From assembly GCA_003219695.1 (NCBI GenBank), contig QHQA01000203.1:1-48041 (forward strand): a stretch of 48,041 bases of DNA, written 5' to 3'. Below the pieces are notes generated by a model. That model made no database searches. It worked only from the letters and a program-made list of their open reading frames with translations, and was not told the DNA's origin. The stretch is from Verrucomicrobiota bacterium. Lineage in GTDB: Bacteria > Verrucomicrobiota > Verrucomicrobiia > Chthoniobacterales > UBA10450. Position numbers and translations under genes: made by a program. This document shows, in pieces, positions 24,565-33,597 of this stretch (its first letter is position 1; every line of letters begins with the position of its first letter).

Positions 24565-25764
24565 ATGAGGAGCAGAAAAGTACCGACGTTGTTCCTGGCG
24601 ACGCTGCTCTTGTGGATTCTCTCTGTAATCATTGTTTGCCTTCGCACGTATGCGCATCCCGGCTGGCATTCTGTTTTTCCGACGTACCGGGACGCGGGCG
24701 CAGGCTGGATTCACCAGGCGCAGCTTTATGGAGCTCCGGGGGTATTCTTGTATAGTCCGCTGGTCGCCGCGCTTTTTTCGCTGTTTGCGCTTGTTTCCCA
24801 GAATGTAGGTGAAGTGCTCTGGAGATTGCTCCTGGGTGTCGCCCTGCCGCTCGCCCTCTGGTTTAATGCGAGGACGCTGTTTGACTTCTCAAAGAAGGAA
24901 TTCGCCTGGCTTTTCTTACTTATTCTGCCGTTGACGTTGAGTAGCTTGAACAACGGACAGGCCAATATCATCATCATAGTGCTTTTTCTCGTCGCTGCCG
25001 GCACCGCATCGCAAGCTCGCTGGAATATCGGTGCCTTTTGCGCCGCGTTCGCGGTTTATTGGAAAATATATCCGATCGCATTTGCCTTATTGCTCGCCGT
25101 CGTTTTTCCGAAGAAACTGATTTCTCGAATCCTTTTGACGCTGATCGGCCTGTTCGTTGTTTCGCTCTTATTTCAGAAGCCGTCCTACGTGCTGCAACAG
25201 TATGGCGATTGGCTGGTGAATCTTGCCTCCGATCGCCGTCGAGCACATGAATACTACGGGAAATGGCGCGACTTTTATTTATTGCTCCGCCTCCTGGGCA
25301 TCCCGCTCTCCATCGTGTGGTGGCAGGTTGTGGAACTGATCACCGGAGTCATCGCAGCCGCGATTTGCTTTGTGGGAACGATTCGGCGCTGGCCGAGGGC
25401 AACGCTGCTCTTTGGCGCTATGTCCCTGGCCATTGTGTGGATTCTGCTTTTTGGTCCCGCCACCGAAGCGGCTACTTACGCGCTGATCGCTGTTCCGTCA
25501 GCCTATTTATTGATCGCGGCGTGGTCTGACGCCTCACAGCAATCCTGGCAGATAATGAGCACCATCACCTATCTCGGCTTCGTTAGCGCGCAGATACTAA
25601 ACTCCTGGTTTCGAATCAAAGGTGACGTTTATTTCCTCCGGGCGATTCAACCCTGCTTTGCTCTTTGTTTTTGCGCGGCGCTCTTTTTCTGGTGGAAACG
25701 AGAGTTGCGTGATGAAGCAGAGCAGCCTTGCACCGCGAGCGAGAGATCGAAGATGCAGTGTTGA
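24565..25764 (+). CDS. polyprenyl-phosphate mannosyltransferase-like membrane protein (GT87/DUF2029)
   Basis: The 399-residue protein is almost entirely hydrophobic, with about ten transmembrane segments. It contains the family pattern AHPGWHSVFPTYRDAG followed by LYGAPGVFLYSPLVAALF, whose Asp and Tyr residues lie in the first periplasmic loop of GT87 enzymes. SSLNNGQANIIIIVLFLVA and FCAAFAVYWKIYPIAFALLL are typical later blocks. The ATG at 24565 is preferred to a TTG three codons earlier. It follows the ArnT-like gene by 40 bp and is probably co-transcribed with it. Donor and acceptor cannot be told from the sequence. Confidence 0.85.
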   Translation: MRSRKVPTLFLATLLLWILSVIIVCLRTYAHPGWHSVFPTYRDAGAGWIHQAQLYGAPGVFLYSPLVAALFSLFALVSQNVGEVLWRLLLGVALPLALWFNARTLFDFSKKEFAWLFLLILPLTLSSLNNGQANIIIIVLFLVAAGTASQARWNIGAFCAAFAVYWKIYPIAFALLLAVVFPKKLISRILLTLIGLFVVSLLFQKPSYVLQQYGDWLVNLASDRRRAHEYYGKWRDFYLLLRLLGIPLSIVWWQVVELITGVIAAAICFVGTIRRWPRATLLFGAMSLAIVWILLFGPATEAATYALIAVPSAYLLIAAWSDASQQSWQIMSTITYLGFVSAQILNSWFRIKGDVYFLRAIQPCFALCFCAALFFWWKRELRDEAEQPCTASERSKMQC

Positions 25765-25837
25765 GTTCTCGCGCCGCCTGGGCCGGGCTCCTTTTGAGGT
25801 TGGCCACCGAAGACGGATTGACAGCCTCGCAAATCAG

Positions 25838-25861
25838 AATTGGTTAGCATACTAACCAATT
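25838..25861. promoter_or_regulatory. perfect palindromic operator in front of marR
   Basis: AATTGGTTAG and CTAACCAATT are exact inverted repeats, ten bases each, separated by CATA. The right arm ends 11 bases before the marR ATG. A TTGACA at 25818-25823 lies upstream at the distance of a -35 box, so the palindrome would cover the -10 region and transcription start. This is a typical MarR autorepression site; bound MarR would shut the whole efflux operon. Confidence 0.8.
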
Positions 25862-25872
25862 TGATCCCTATA

Positions 25873-26436
25873 ATGTCGGACGGCGACACACCTGAAAGCT
25901 TGGGTCATTTGCTCCACGGCACCGCTCGTGCGTGGCGGCAAAAGCTCGACGAACGTCTCAAGCCAATGGGTCTGAGCCAGGCCAAGTGGCGGACGCTGAT
26001 GCATCTCTCGATTGCGCAGGAAGCGCTCACGCAGGCCGAAATCGCAGCGCGCCTGGGCGTGGAAGAGCCCACAGTCGTGACGTTATTGCATCGGTTGGAG
26101 AGGGAAGCCTGGATTACGCGCACAAATTCTCCACATGATCGCCGCTGCAAGATGGTGCTCCTCGGCCGGCGCGCCCAGCGTGTGATTACACAAATCAACG
26201 CAACAGCCCAGAAACTGCGACACGAATTATTAGCTGATATTCCGGAATCCGATCTCCAAACGTGTATGAAAGTGCTGGCACGGATTCGACAGCGAGCGGA
26301 GAAGAACGAGCGGCGGGAGTCCGGCACGCGCCAGCATGCGGCTCGCGTTTTCGCCGAGCATAACGGCCAGACCAAACGGCGACATTCGATTCCAAGAAAA
26401 AGCGCAATCTCACGGCGCGACGGAGGGTTGAGATGA
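25873..26436 (+). CDS. MarR-family transcriptional regulator
   Basis: The 187-residue protein is a winged-helix dimeric repressor: LGHLLHGTARAWRQKLDERLKPMGLSQAKWRTLMHL, recognition helix region ALTQAEIAARLGVEEPTVVTLLHRLERE, and wing WITRTNSPHDRRCKMVLL (DRR is the wing motif). ATG 25873 is chosen since the open frame upstream runs through the operator from a TTG. The C-terminal basic tail (QTKRRHSIPRKSAISRR) is longer than in most members. The stop overlaps the membrane-fusion gene as ATGA, so it is the first gene of the efflux operon. The inducer is unknown, probably a phenolic or drug-like molecule. Confidence 0.92.
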   Translation: MSDGDTPESLGHLLHGTARAWRQKLDERLKPMGLSQAKWRTLMHLSIAQEALTQAEIAARLGVEEPTVVTLLHRLEREAWITRTNSPHDRRCKMVLLGRRAQRVITQINATAQKLRHELLADIPESDLQTCMKVLARIRQRAEKNERRESGTRQHAARVFAEHNGQTKRRHSIPRKSAISRRDGGLR

Positions 26437-27671
26437 AACTTCATACGGAAGTGAGCGATGTTAAGACATTGGATCACGGCGCGCCCCAGCGCTCGAGGAG
26501 CTCTCAAATGAAACGCACCCGTGCTGCGAATCAGAAGGTTCCTAAATGGGCCTACTTGCTTTTCATCATTCTGGCAGGGTTTGTCACTTATCGGCTTCTT
26601 CAACACAGGGCCGCCGAAATTAAAACCGCTCAGCCGCCGGCGCGCCCCGTGACTGTAGCCAAAGCCATCACAAAAGATGTGCCGGTTTATCTGGATGAGA
26701 TCGGCACGTGTGCAGCGTACGAAACCGTGCAGGTGCAGGCGCAGGTGAGCGGCAAGATCATCGAGCGCCATTTCCAAGACGGCTCGGACGTCAAGAAAGG
26801 AGATCCCCTTTTTACAATCGACCCGCGTCCATATCAGGCCGCTTTTGACCAGGCAAAAGCGCAGGCCGCACTAGACCAGGCGACGCTGAAACGACAAGAG
26901 GACCTTCGAGCGAGAAAGGTCATATCGCAGCAGGACTACGACACTGCCGTGGCGAATGCACAGAAATCTCAGGCAGCGGCGGAGGCTGCCCAGGTGAACC
27001 TCGATTATTGCTACATCAAGTCGCCCATCAACGGACGAGTCGGTCTCCGCAATGTTGACGTTGGCAACTTGGTCGGACCTTCGACTCCGCCACTCGTCAC
27101 AATCCAGGGTTTGGATCCGATTTACACCGATTTCACTGTGGCCGAGAACGATCTGCCGCTTGTGCGAAAATATCTCGGCGGGCCAAACGTGAAGGTGGAA
27201 ACCTACCTGGCGGACGGCTCGGTCGCCCCGCGTTTGGGTGATTTGTACTTTATCGACAACGCAGTGCAGCCCGGCTCGGGAACGGTGAAAGCCCGCGGGG
27301 TTACTCCGAACCCTGATCGCGCGCTGTGGCCGTCGGAATTTGTCCTGGTTCGTTTCATTCTGGACATGCTCAAGAACGCCACGCTTGTGCCGTCGCAGGC
27401 CGTCCAGGTTAGCCAGAGTGGGCCGTTCGTTTTTGTGGTAAAGCAGGACAATACTGTCGATCTCCGACCCGTGAAACCAGGTCAGCGCCAGGACGGCGAT
27501 CTTGTCGTGGTTGAGAGCGGCGTGAAACCCGGCGAGACCGTTGTTGTCACCGGCCAGCTCGCGCTTTCGCCGGGAACGAAAGTGGCGCCGCAACCGTATG
27601 CTGCTGAGACGTCGGGCACGCTTCAGTCCGGAGAGGTTGGGACTCCAAAAAGCGCAACGTCGTATGAATGA
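26433..27671 (+). CDS. RND efflux membrane-fusion (periplasmic adaptor) protein, MdtA-like
   Basis: The 412-residue adaptor links the inner-membrane pump to an outer-membrane channel. A membrane anchor (WAYLLFIILAGFVTYRLL, about 39-56) is followed by the lipoyl half ETVQVQAQVSGKIIERHFQDGSDVKKGDPLFTIDPRPYQ, a long alpha-hairpin (AFDQAKAQAALDQATLKRQEDL to AEAAQVNLDYCYI), the second lipoyl half SPINGRVGLRNVDVGNLV, and a beta-barrel. GGAGG upstream and the ATGA overlap with marR support the start at 26433; a second ATG at 26508, with GAGGAG before it, is also possible. It overlaps the pump gene by 8 bp. Confidence 0.93.
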   Translation: MKLHTEVSDVKTLDHGAPQRSRSSQMKRTRAANQKVPKWAYLLFIILAGFVTYRLLQHRAAEIKTAQPPARPVTVAKAITKDVPVYLDEIGTCAAYETVQVQAQVSGKIIERHFQDGSDVKKGDPLFTIDPRPYQAAFDQAKAQAALDQATLKRQEDLRARKVISQQDYDTAVANAQKSQAAAEAAQVNLDYCYIKSPINGRVGLRNVDVGNLVGPSTPPLVTIQGLDPIYTDFTVAENDLPLVRKYLGGPNVKVETYLADGSVAPRLGDLYFIDNAVQPGSGTVKARGVTPNPDRALWPSEFVLVRFILDMLKNATLVPSQAVQVSQSGPFVFVVKQDNTVDLRPVKPGQRQDGDLVVVESGVKPGETVVVTGQLALSPGTKVAPQPYAAETSGTLQSGEVGTPKSATSYE

Positions 27672-30600
27672 CGCAGAGGAACATGACGGCGAACGTGAAG
27701 TAAGAGATCGGGATCGCCGTAGATCAAGGTCGTTCGCCGGAGATCAGCCGGAGCCGACGGCAAAGTTAGTTCCAGTCGAAGGCTCGGGACTCTCAGGGCC
27801 GTTTATTCGCCGGCCTGTGATGACCGTGCTGCTGACTCTGTCCGTGATTGTCGCCGGGCTCGCGACTTACGGGAAACTTGCCGTCAACGATCTGCCCGCA
27901 GTGGATTATCCGGTCATTCAAGTTACCTGCTCGTATCCCGGCGCGGACCCCACGACGATGGCCAACAACATCGCCACGCCGTTGGAGAAACAATTCATGC
28001 AGATCCCCGGGCTGGACATCATCACCAGCACTAGCACGCAGAGCAACACGTCGCTGATCTTGCAGTTTGTTCTGAGCAAAAGCATCACCGATGCCGCGAC
28101 AGATGTGCAGGCTGCGATCCAACGTGCCACGGGGAAATTGCCAATCGATCTGCCGAGTCCGCCCACGTTTACAAAAACCAATCCGAACGATCAGGCCGTT
28201 TACTTGTTAGGCCTGATGTCAGATACGCTGACTGACTGGGACCTGTACAAGTACGCGTCCACGGTTGTCGCGCAGCGCATTAACATTCTGCCGGGTGTTT
28301 CGCAGGTGAACATTTACGGAGTGCAGGGCGCAATTCGAATCAAGGCCGATCCGTCGGCTCTGGCCGTGCGCGGTCTGACGATGGATGATCTGGCCAGCGC
28401 GATCAAAGCGGGCACAGTCTATTCCGGCGCAGGACAATTCGACGGTGCGCATCGCACCTTTGTCCTTCAGCCTAATGGACAGATCGATAAGGCTGAGGGA
28501 TATCGCAACCTGATTGTGGCGCGCAACCCGAATGGTTTGCCGGTTTACTTGCGCGATGTTGCTGATGTGTACCAGGGTGTTCAGGACGAACGCATCTCGC
28601 GCTTTTTCTGGATGCGCGGTTTTAAACCGCCCGGCTCGGTAGTGGTGCTTGCGGTTTCACGACAGGCTGGCGCAAATGCAGTGGAAGTAGCGAACTCCGT
28701 CAAAGCGCTGTTCCCTGAGCTGCGCGCGAGTCTGCCGGGTTCGATCAAATTCACGCCGGTATTCGATCGTTCGCAAACGATTGTCAATTCCGCCGCGGAA
28801 GTGAAATGGACGCTGATGATCGCGTTCGTGCTGGTAGTGATGGTTATCTACGTGTTTCTCGGTCGCGCTACCGACACACTGATTCCGGCTGTGGCGTTGC
28901 CCATGTCGTTGCTGCTCACAGTGGCGGTGATGTACATGCTCAATTTCTCTATCAACAATCTGACTTTGATGGCGCTGACACTGGCTATTGGTTTCCTTGT
29001 CGATGACGCCATTGTGTTTTTGGAAAACGTGGTGCGCCGCGCCGAGCACGGTGAGTCGATCGTAAAAGCCACCTTCAACAGCGCCGGCGAAATTTCGTTC
29101 ACGATCCTGTCAATGACGCTGTCACTCGCTGCGGTTTTCATTCCGTTGGTCTTCATCCCTGGACTGCTTGGCCGCATCTTCCGCGAGTTTTCCGTCACGA
29201 TCATCGTGGCGATTCTTGCCTCAGGCCTTGTGTCGCTCACGCTCACGCCGTTGATGTGCGCGCGCATCCTGGGTGAGCGCAGGGCGGGCCACAAACGCGC
29301 CTGGATGGAACGGCACACCAGCAATTTCATCAAAAGAGTGATCGCTGCCTATGGGCGTGTGCTCGACAAGTTTCTCGACCGCGCGTGGCTCACCGTGCCG
29401 ATCTTGATCATCTGCATCCTTGGTCTCTGGTTCTTCTTCACCCATTTGCCGTTCACGTTGTTGCCGCCGGGCGATAGCGGTTTCGTTCGCGGCGTGTTCA
29501 TCGCGCAGGAAGGTTCGTCGCCGGCGCAGATGCGCGCTTATCAAACGGAAGTCAATAAGAAACTGCAAGAGGATCCAGCCGTCGGGCAATTCTTCACACT
29601 CGCTGGTTTCTCCTCGCGTACCGCATTGTCGCAGGGGCTGCTGTTTCTTTTTCTGAAACCGCGCGGTGAACGTCCGCCTATCGATCGAGTCATTTTGCGG
29701 CTGCAAAAATCGCTCGGCTCAATTCCTGGCATGACAGCTGTGTTAACGCCAAGTCCCGTGTTGCAAATCAGCGTTGGGGCCACGAGTCAGACGCAAGGGC
29801 AGTACGCGTACACCATCAGCGGCATCGTGCCGGGAGACGTCTATGCTGTGGCCGACGAACTGATGAAAAAACTGAAACAGTTTAAAGGCTTCTCCAGTGT
29901 CCGCTCCGATTACTATCACGACACGCCGAATCTTCGGATCGACATGAACCGGGATCGCGCAGCCACCTACGGCGTTTCTACTTCTTCAATCCAAAGCCTG
30001 TTGCGCAACGCTTACTCGCAAAACTACGTCTATCTTATCAAGGAACCGGATGACCAATACCAGGTTATTCTCGAAGTTACCGACAAGAATCGCGCGCACC
30101 CTGGGGACCTGGACGATCTCTACGTGCGCAGCAGCACCAGCGGCAATTTCAGCGCGAGCGGCTCAGGCGGCGGAACCATAGCGACGACCACAGGTAACAT
30201 GACGAACCTCGTGCCGCTGCGTGTTGTAACATCAACAAAAGAAGTTATTGGTCCGCAAGCCGTGAACCATTTGAATCAGTTCACAAGCGTTACGTTCAAT
30301 TTCAACCTGTTGCCGAACGTCGCCATCGGCGACGCGACCAAGTTTATCGAGGACGCTTTCGCGCAAATCCATCCGCACTATCCGACCGTGCAGGGTATCT
30401 TCCAGGGTGAAACGCTCGTGTTCCAGCAGCTGTTCCGTTCGCTGCCACTGCTCTTGCTCGCCGCGGTCTTTGTCATGTATGTGATCCTGGGAATTCTTTA
30501 CGAGAGCTACGTGCATCCATTCACAGTTTTGTTTCCCGCGATTGTGCCCGCGCTCGTCGGTGGCTTGGCCACATTATATCTTTTCCACTCAGTCCTTTCG

Positions 30601-31029
30601 CTCTACAGCGTGATCGGACTCTTTCTCTTGTTAGGCATCGTGAAGAAGAACGGAATCATGGTGGTCGATTTTGCCTTGCAACGAATCGACGAAGGCTGGG
30701 ACTTGCGCTCAGCCATTCACGAAGCCAGCATGGAACGGTTTCGGCCCATTATGATGACAACTCTCGCCGCGCTTATGGGCGCGATACCGATTGCACTCGG
30801 GTTCGGGCAGGACGCCGCATCGCGTCGGCCGCTGGGTCTGGTGATCGTGGGCGGTCTAATTATCTCTCAGATGGTCACGTTGTTCATCACACCAGTGATC
30901 TATCTCTGGCTCGAATGGTTCCAGGAGCACGTGCTCGACAAGGTGCCGTTCCTCCGCAGCGCTCACTATCATGAGGAGGCTCCACCCGCGAAAGGACAGA
31001 TGCGACCCGAGCCAGTCGGCGCGCGCTGA
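27664..31029 (+). CDS. RND multidrug efflux pump, HAE1/MdtB-C type
   Basis: The 1121-residue inner-membrane pump exports drugs using the proton gradient. It has the RND topology: FIRRPVMTVLLTLSVIVAG as TM1, a large periplasmic loop, the TM4 proton-relay LAIGFLVDDAIVFLENVV with paired Asp, FIPLVFIPGLLGRIFREFSVTI, and a second half with the same layout (ILLGILYESYVHPFTVL region, FLLLGIVKKNGIMVVDFAL). The start ATG 27664 overlaps the adaptor stop; the open frame begins earlier in the adaptor gene. It carries about 45 extra polar residues before TM1 and a Ser/Gly loop (SASGSGGGTIATT). No outer-membrane channel gene is in the window. Confidence 0.96.
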   Translation: MNDAEEHDGEREVRDRDRRRSRSFAGDQPEPTAKLVPVEGSGLSGPFIRRPVMTVLLTLSVIVAGLATYGKLAVNDLPAVDYPVIQVTCSYPGADPTTMANNIATPLEKQFMQIPGLDIITSTSTQSNTSLILQFVLSKSITDAATDVQAAIQRATGKLPIDLPSPPTFTKTNPNDQAVYLLGLMSDTLTDWDLYKYASTVVAQRINILPGVSQVNIYGVQGAIRIKADPSALAVRGLTMDDLASAIKAGTVYSGAGQFDGAHRTFVLQPNGQIDKAEGYRNLIVARNPNGLPVYLRDVADVYQGVQDERISRFFWMRGFKPPGSVVVLAVSRQAGANAVEVANSVKALFPELRASLPGSIKFTPVFDRSQTIVNSAAEVKWTLMIAFVLVVMVIYVFLGRATDTLIPAVALPMSLLLTVAVMYMLNFSINNLTLMALTLAIGFLVDDAIVFLENVVRRAEHGESIVKATFNSAGEISFTILSMTLSLAAVFIPLVFIPGLLGRIFREFSVTIIVAILASGLVSLTLTPLMCARILGERRAGHKRAWMERHTSNFIKRVIAAYGRVLDKFLDRAWLTVPILIICILGLWFFFTHLPFTLLPPGDSGFVRGVFIAQEGSSPAQMRAYQTEVNKKLQEDPAVGQFFTLAGFSSRTALSQGLLFLFLKPRGERPPIDRVILRLQKSLGSIPGMTAVLTPSPVLQISVGATSQTQGQYAYTISGIVPGDVYAVADELMKKLKQFKGFSSVRSDYYHDTPNLRIDMNRDRAATYGVSTSSIQSLLRNAYSQNYVYLIKEPDDQYQVILEVTDKNRAHPGDLDDLYVRSSTSGNFSASGSGGGTIATTTGNMTNLVPLRVVTSTKEVIGPQAVNHLNQFTSVTFNFNLLPNVAIGDATKFIEDAFAQIHPHYPTVQGIFQGETLVFQQLFRSLPLLLLAAVFVMYVILGILYESYVHPFTVLFPAIVPALVGGLATLYLFHSVLSLYSVIGLFLLLGIVKKNGIMVVDFALQRIDEGWDLRSAIHEASMERFRPIMMTTLAALMGAIPIALGFGQDAASRRPLGLVIVGGLIISQMVTLFITPVIYLWLEWFQEHVLDKVPFLRSAHYHEEAPPAKGQMRPEPVGAR

Positions 31030-31054
31030 TTCGGTAAATCTGCATTCTTTATGA

Positions 31055-31121
31055 TGTAGCGTGCGCTGTCTCCAGCGCAGATTCGGCGCGCAAAATCCGC
31101 TCAGGACAGCGGACACTACAG
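31055..31121. repeat. TGTAGCGTGCG...CTACAG element before the alcohol dehydrogenase
   Basis: Bounded by TGTAG and CTACAG, with CAGCGCAG and GCGCTG arms inside. Its right end (AAATCCGCTC to GACAGCGGACACTACAGC) closely resembles the right end of the element at 32226-32329 on the other side of the dehydrogenase gene. Confidence 0.75.
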
Positions 31122-31208
31122 CTGCCTTTAGGCTTCAACGATCCAACGCGGCGTTAGCCATCCTTGATTCGAGCTTCGTCATTTGTCATTCGTCATTTAT
31201 GTTGGCTC

Positions 31209-32201
31209 ATGCGCGCGATGGTTCTCGATAAGTCAGCGCAGCCGCTCCAACTACGCGATGTGCCAAAACCAAGGCCGGGCAGGGGAGAACTGCTTGTGCG
31301 CATCAACGCGTGCGCTGTGTGCCGCACTGATCTTCACGTGGTCGATGGTGAACTGCCGAACCCGAAGCTACCGCTGATTTTAGGACACCAGATTGTCGGG
31401 CGCGTGGAAGAGATCGGGCAGGAAGCAAATTCGAAATTCCAGATCGGGGATCGCGTCGGCATTCCATGGCTCGGTTGGACAGATGGCGAATGTGCTTATT
31501 GCCGATCGGGCCGGGAGAATCTGTGCGATCACGCGCGTTTCACCGGCTACACCATCGACGGCGGTTACGCGGAGTACACCGTCGCCGATGCGCGATTCTG
31601 CTTTCATCTGCCCGACCGCTATAACGATGTTGAAGTTGCGCCGTTGCTTTGCGCCGGGTTGATTGGCTATCGCTGCTATCGGAAGACAGGTGACGCGCGC
31701 CGGCTTGGCATGTATGGCTTTGGCAACGCCGCGCACTTGATCGCGCAGATCGCGCTTTACCAAGCCCGCGACCTCTTTATTTTCACGCGGCCAGGTGACA
31801 ATGCTACGCAGCAGGCTGCGAAGAAACTTGGCGCAGCCTGGGCCGGCGGTTCTGATGAGATGCCGTCTGAAAAACTGGATGCCGCAATTATTTTTGCTTC
31901 AGTCGGCGCGCTCGTGCCCGCGGCACTCCACGCGCTAGCCAAAGGTGGCATTGTGGTTTGCGGCGGAATTCACATGAGTGACATTCCTTCGTTCCCTTAC
32001 GCCGCTCTTTGGGAAGAACGCATAATCACTTCAGTGGCAAACCTGACCCGGCGCGACGGCGAAGAGCTTTTTGCTCTCGCACCGCGCATTCCGGTTCAGA
32101 CGAAGACGGAGACATTCGCCTTGGAAGAAGCCAACACCGCGCTGAACAGATTTCGGGCGGGTGAGCTCAAGGGCACAGCAGTGCTAACGATTACCGGATG
32201 A
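31209..32201 (+). CDS. zinc-dependent alcohol dehydrogenase
   Basis: The 330-residue protein belongs to the medium-chain dehydrogenases and would oxidise an alcohol with NAD(P). Catalytic zinc ligands lie in ACAVCRTDLHV and the GHQIVGRVEEIG block. The structural zinc lobe reads GWTDGECAYCRSGRENLC: three cysteines, with Asp where the first cysteine of the CxxCxxC pattern would be, so that site may be weakened or use Asp. The nucleotide-binding part is RRLGMYGFGNAAHLIAQIAL. ATG 31209 is chosen because the upstream frame lies in repeat DNA. The gene is alone, with related repeats on both sides. Confidence 0.9.
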   Translation: MRAMVLDKSAQPLQLRDVPKPRPGRGELLVRINACAVCRTDLHVVDGELPNPKLPLILGHQIVGRVEEIGQEANSKFQIGDRVGIPWLGWTDGECAYCRSGRENLCDHARFTGYTIDGGYAEYTVADARFCFHLPDRYNDVEVAPLLCAGLIGYRCYRKTGDARRLGMYGFGNAAHLIAQIALYQARDLFIFTRPGDNATQQAAKKLGAAWAGGSDEMPSEKLDAAIIFASVGALVPAALHALAKGGIVVCGGIHMSDIPSFPYAALWEERIITSVANLTRRDGEELFALAPRIPVQTKTETFALEEANTALNRFRAGELKGTAVLTITG

Positions 32202-32225
32202 CGAAGCTCGAATGCAATGTGCGTG

Positions 32226-32329
32226 CTATAGCGTGCGACTCGTCCGCCGGAGCACGAGCGAAGGAGGGGTCCTATGCAGACAAATTCAGCGCGCGAGAGA
32301 AATCCGTTGAGGGACAGCGGACGCTACAG
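32226..32329. repeat. repeat element after the alcohol dehydrogenase
   Basis: Starts CTATAGCGTGCG and ends GACAGCGGACGCTACAG, matching both ends of 31055-31121. The interior holds ACTCGTCCGCCGGAGCACGAG, a small hairpin. It ends six bases before the pilT stop codon on the other strand. Confidence 0.7.
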
Positions 32330-32334
32330 CCTTG

Positions 32335-33501
32335 TTAGCGCGCTGGTGCCTGCGCGCGAGTGACGAACGGTCTTACAAGATTACCCGGGCCCCGTTTGCC
32401 GTCGTCGGCGACGGAACCCGCCGCGCTGGCGAGCGCTTCTTCCTCTGGTGAGAGGAACGGCTTGAAGCGGCTTTTATCGATCGCTTTCATGAAAGCCTCG
32501 TGAGGGGAGACAATGCCTTTTTCCAGAAGCGCCCAGATGGCGTCGTCCATGAACTGCATCCCCTGCGTCTTGCCGGATATGATCACGTCTTGGAGTTTTT
32601 GCGTTGCACCTTCTCGAATAATTGCGGCGACAGCGGCATTGGCGATTAAAATCTCGTTGACTGCGATTCGTCCGGGCCGGTCTGCTCTTTTCAAGAGCAA
32701 TTGAGCGACCACGCCGCGCAGCGAGTTCGCCAGCATGGCGCGGGCCTGCGATTGGCGTTCTACCGGAAAAACGTCCACCATTCGGTCAACCGTCTTGCGC
32801 GCATTGTTCGTGTGCAGCGTGCCGAACACCATAAGCCCGGTCTCGGCGGCAGTCAGAGCGAGTGAAACTGTTTCCAAGTCGCGCATTTCTCCCACCAGCA
32901 CAATGTCGGTGTCCTCGCGCAACGCCGCCTTGAGCCCTGCGGCGAACGAACTGGAATCGCCCGGCACTTCTCGCTGGGTGATGGTGCTGAGCTTGTTGTC
33001 ATGCACAAATTCAATCGGTTCCTCGATCGTTATGATATGCTTTGCAAAATTTTGATTGATGTAGTCGACCAGCGCAGCCTGCGTGGTGGTTTTGCCGGAG
33101 CCGGTGGGACCAGTCACAAGGACCAGGCCGCCGCGTAAATTGGCAAAGTCTTTCACCACCATTGGAATGCCCAGATCCTCGAGTGTGGCGATCTTGGTAG
33201 GAATCAGCCGAAACGTTGCGCCGTACCCATCCGACTGCTTGAAATAGTTGCTGCGGAAACGAGAGGCTTCATCCATTTCGTAGGCAAAATCGAGGTCGCC
33301 GCGCTGCTCAAAGATTTCCCAGTTATGCGCGCCACAGAGTTCACTCATCATCCGCACCGCTTCCTCGTGCGAAATCGGCTCGGCGCGAATGGGCATGATA
33401 TCACCATGCACACGCATTTTCGGCGGCTGCCCCTCGGCGAAATGCAGATCAGATCCACCGTGCCTGACGATTACGCTCAGAAATTGGTCAAGGTAAGCCA
33501 T
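32335..33501 (-). CDS. PilT-family twitching motility ATPase (first copy)
   Basis: The 388-residue hexameric ATPase would power retraction of type IV pili from the cytoplasmic side. The N-terminal PAS-like domain (SDLHFAEGQPPKMRVHG) precedes Walker A GPTGSGKTT (about residues 129-137), the Asp box TIEEPIEFVH, Walker B IVLVGEMRDLETVSLALTAAETG, the His box GTLHTNNARKTVDRMVDVFP and the C-terminal ALREDTD / LLEKGIVSPHEAF helices. The tail after about 350 is low-complexity. A second PilT-like gene lies upstream by about 100 bp. No other pilus genes are here. Confidence 0.95.
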   Translation of the reverse strand: MAYLDQFLSVIVRHGGSDLHFAEGQPPKMRVHGDIMPIRAEPISHEEAVRMMSELCGAHNWEIFEQRGDLDFAYEMDEASRFRSNYFKQSDGYGATFRLIPTKIATLEDLGIPMVVKDFANLRGGLVLVTGPTGSGKTTTQAALVDYINQNFAKHIITIEEPIEFVHDNKLSTITQREVPGDSSSFAAGLKAALREDTDIVLVGEMRDLETVSLALTAAETGLMVFGTLHTNNARKTVDRMVDVFPVERQSQARAMLANSLRGVVAQLLLKRADRPGRIAVNEILIANAAVAAIIREGATQKLQDVIISGKTQGMQFMDDAIWALLEKGIVSPHEAFMKAIDKSRFKPFLSPEEEALASAAGSVADDGKRGPGNLVRPFVTRAQAPAR

Positions 33502-33597
33502 TTTAACGGGACAACGAGAGCACAGGACGACGAGACAACAAGACTATTCGGCTGTGCGCTTGCAGGCCCGTAGTCCTGTGATCTGTGGCCATGTGGT

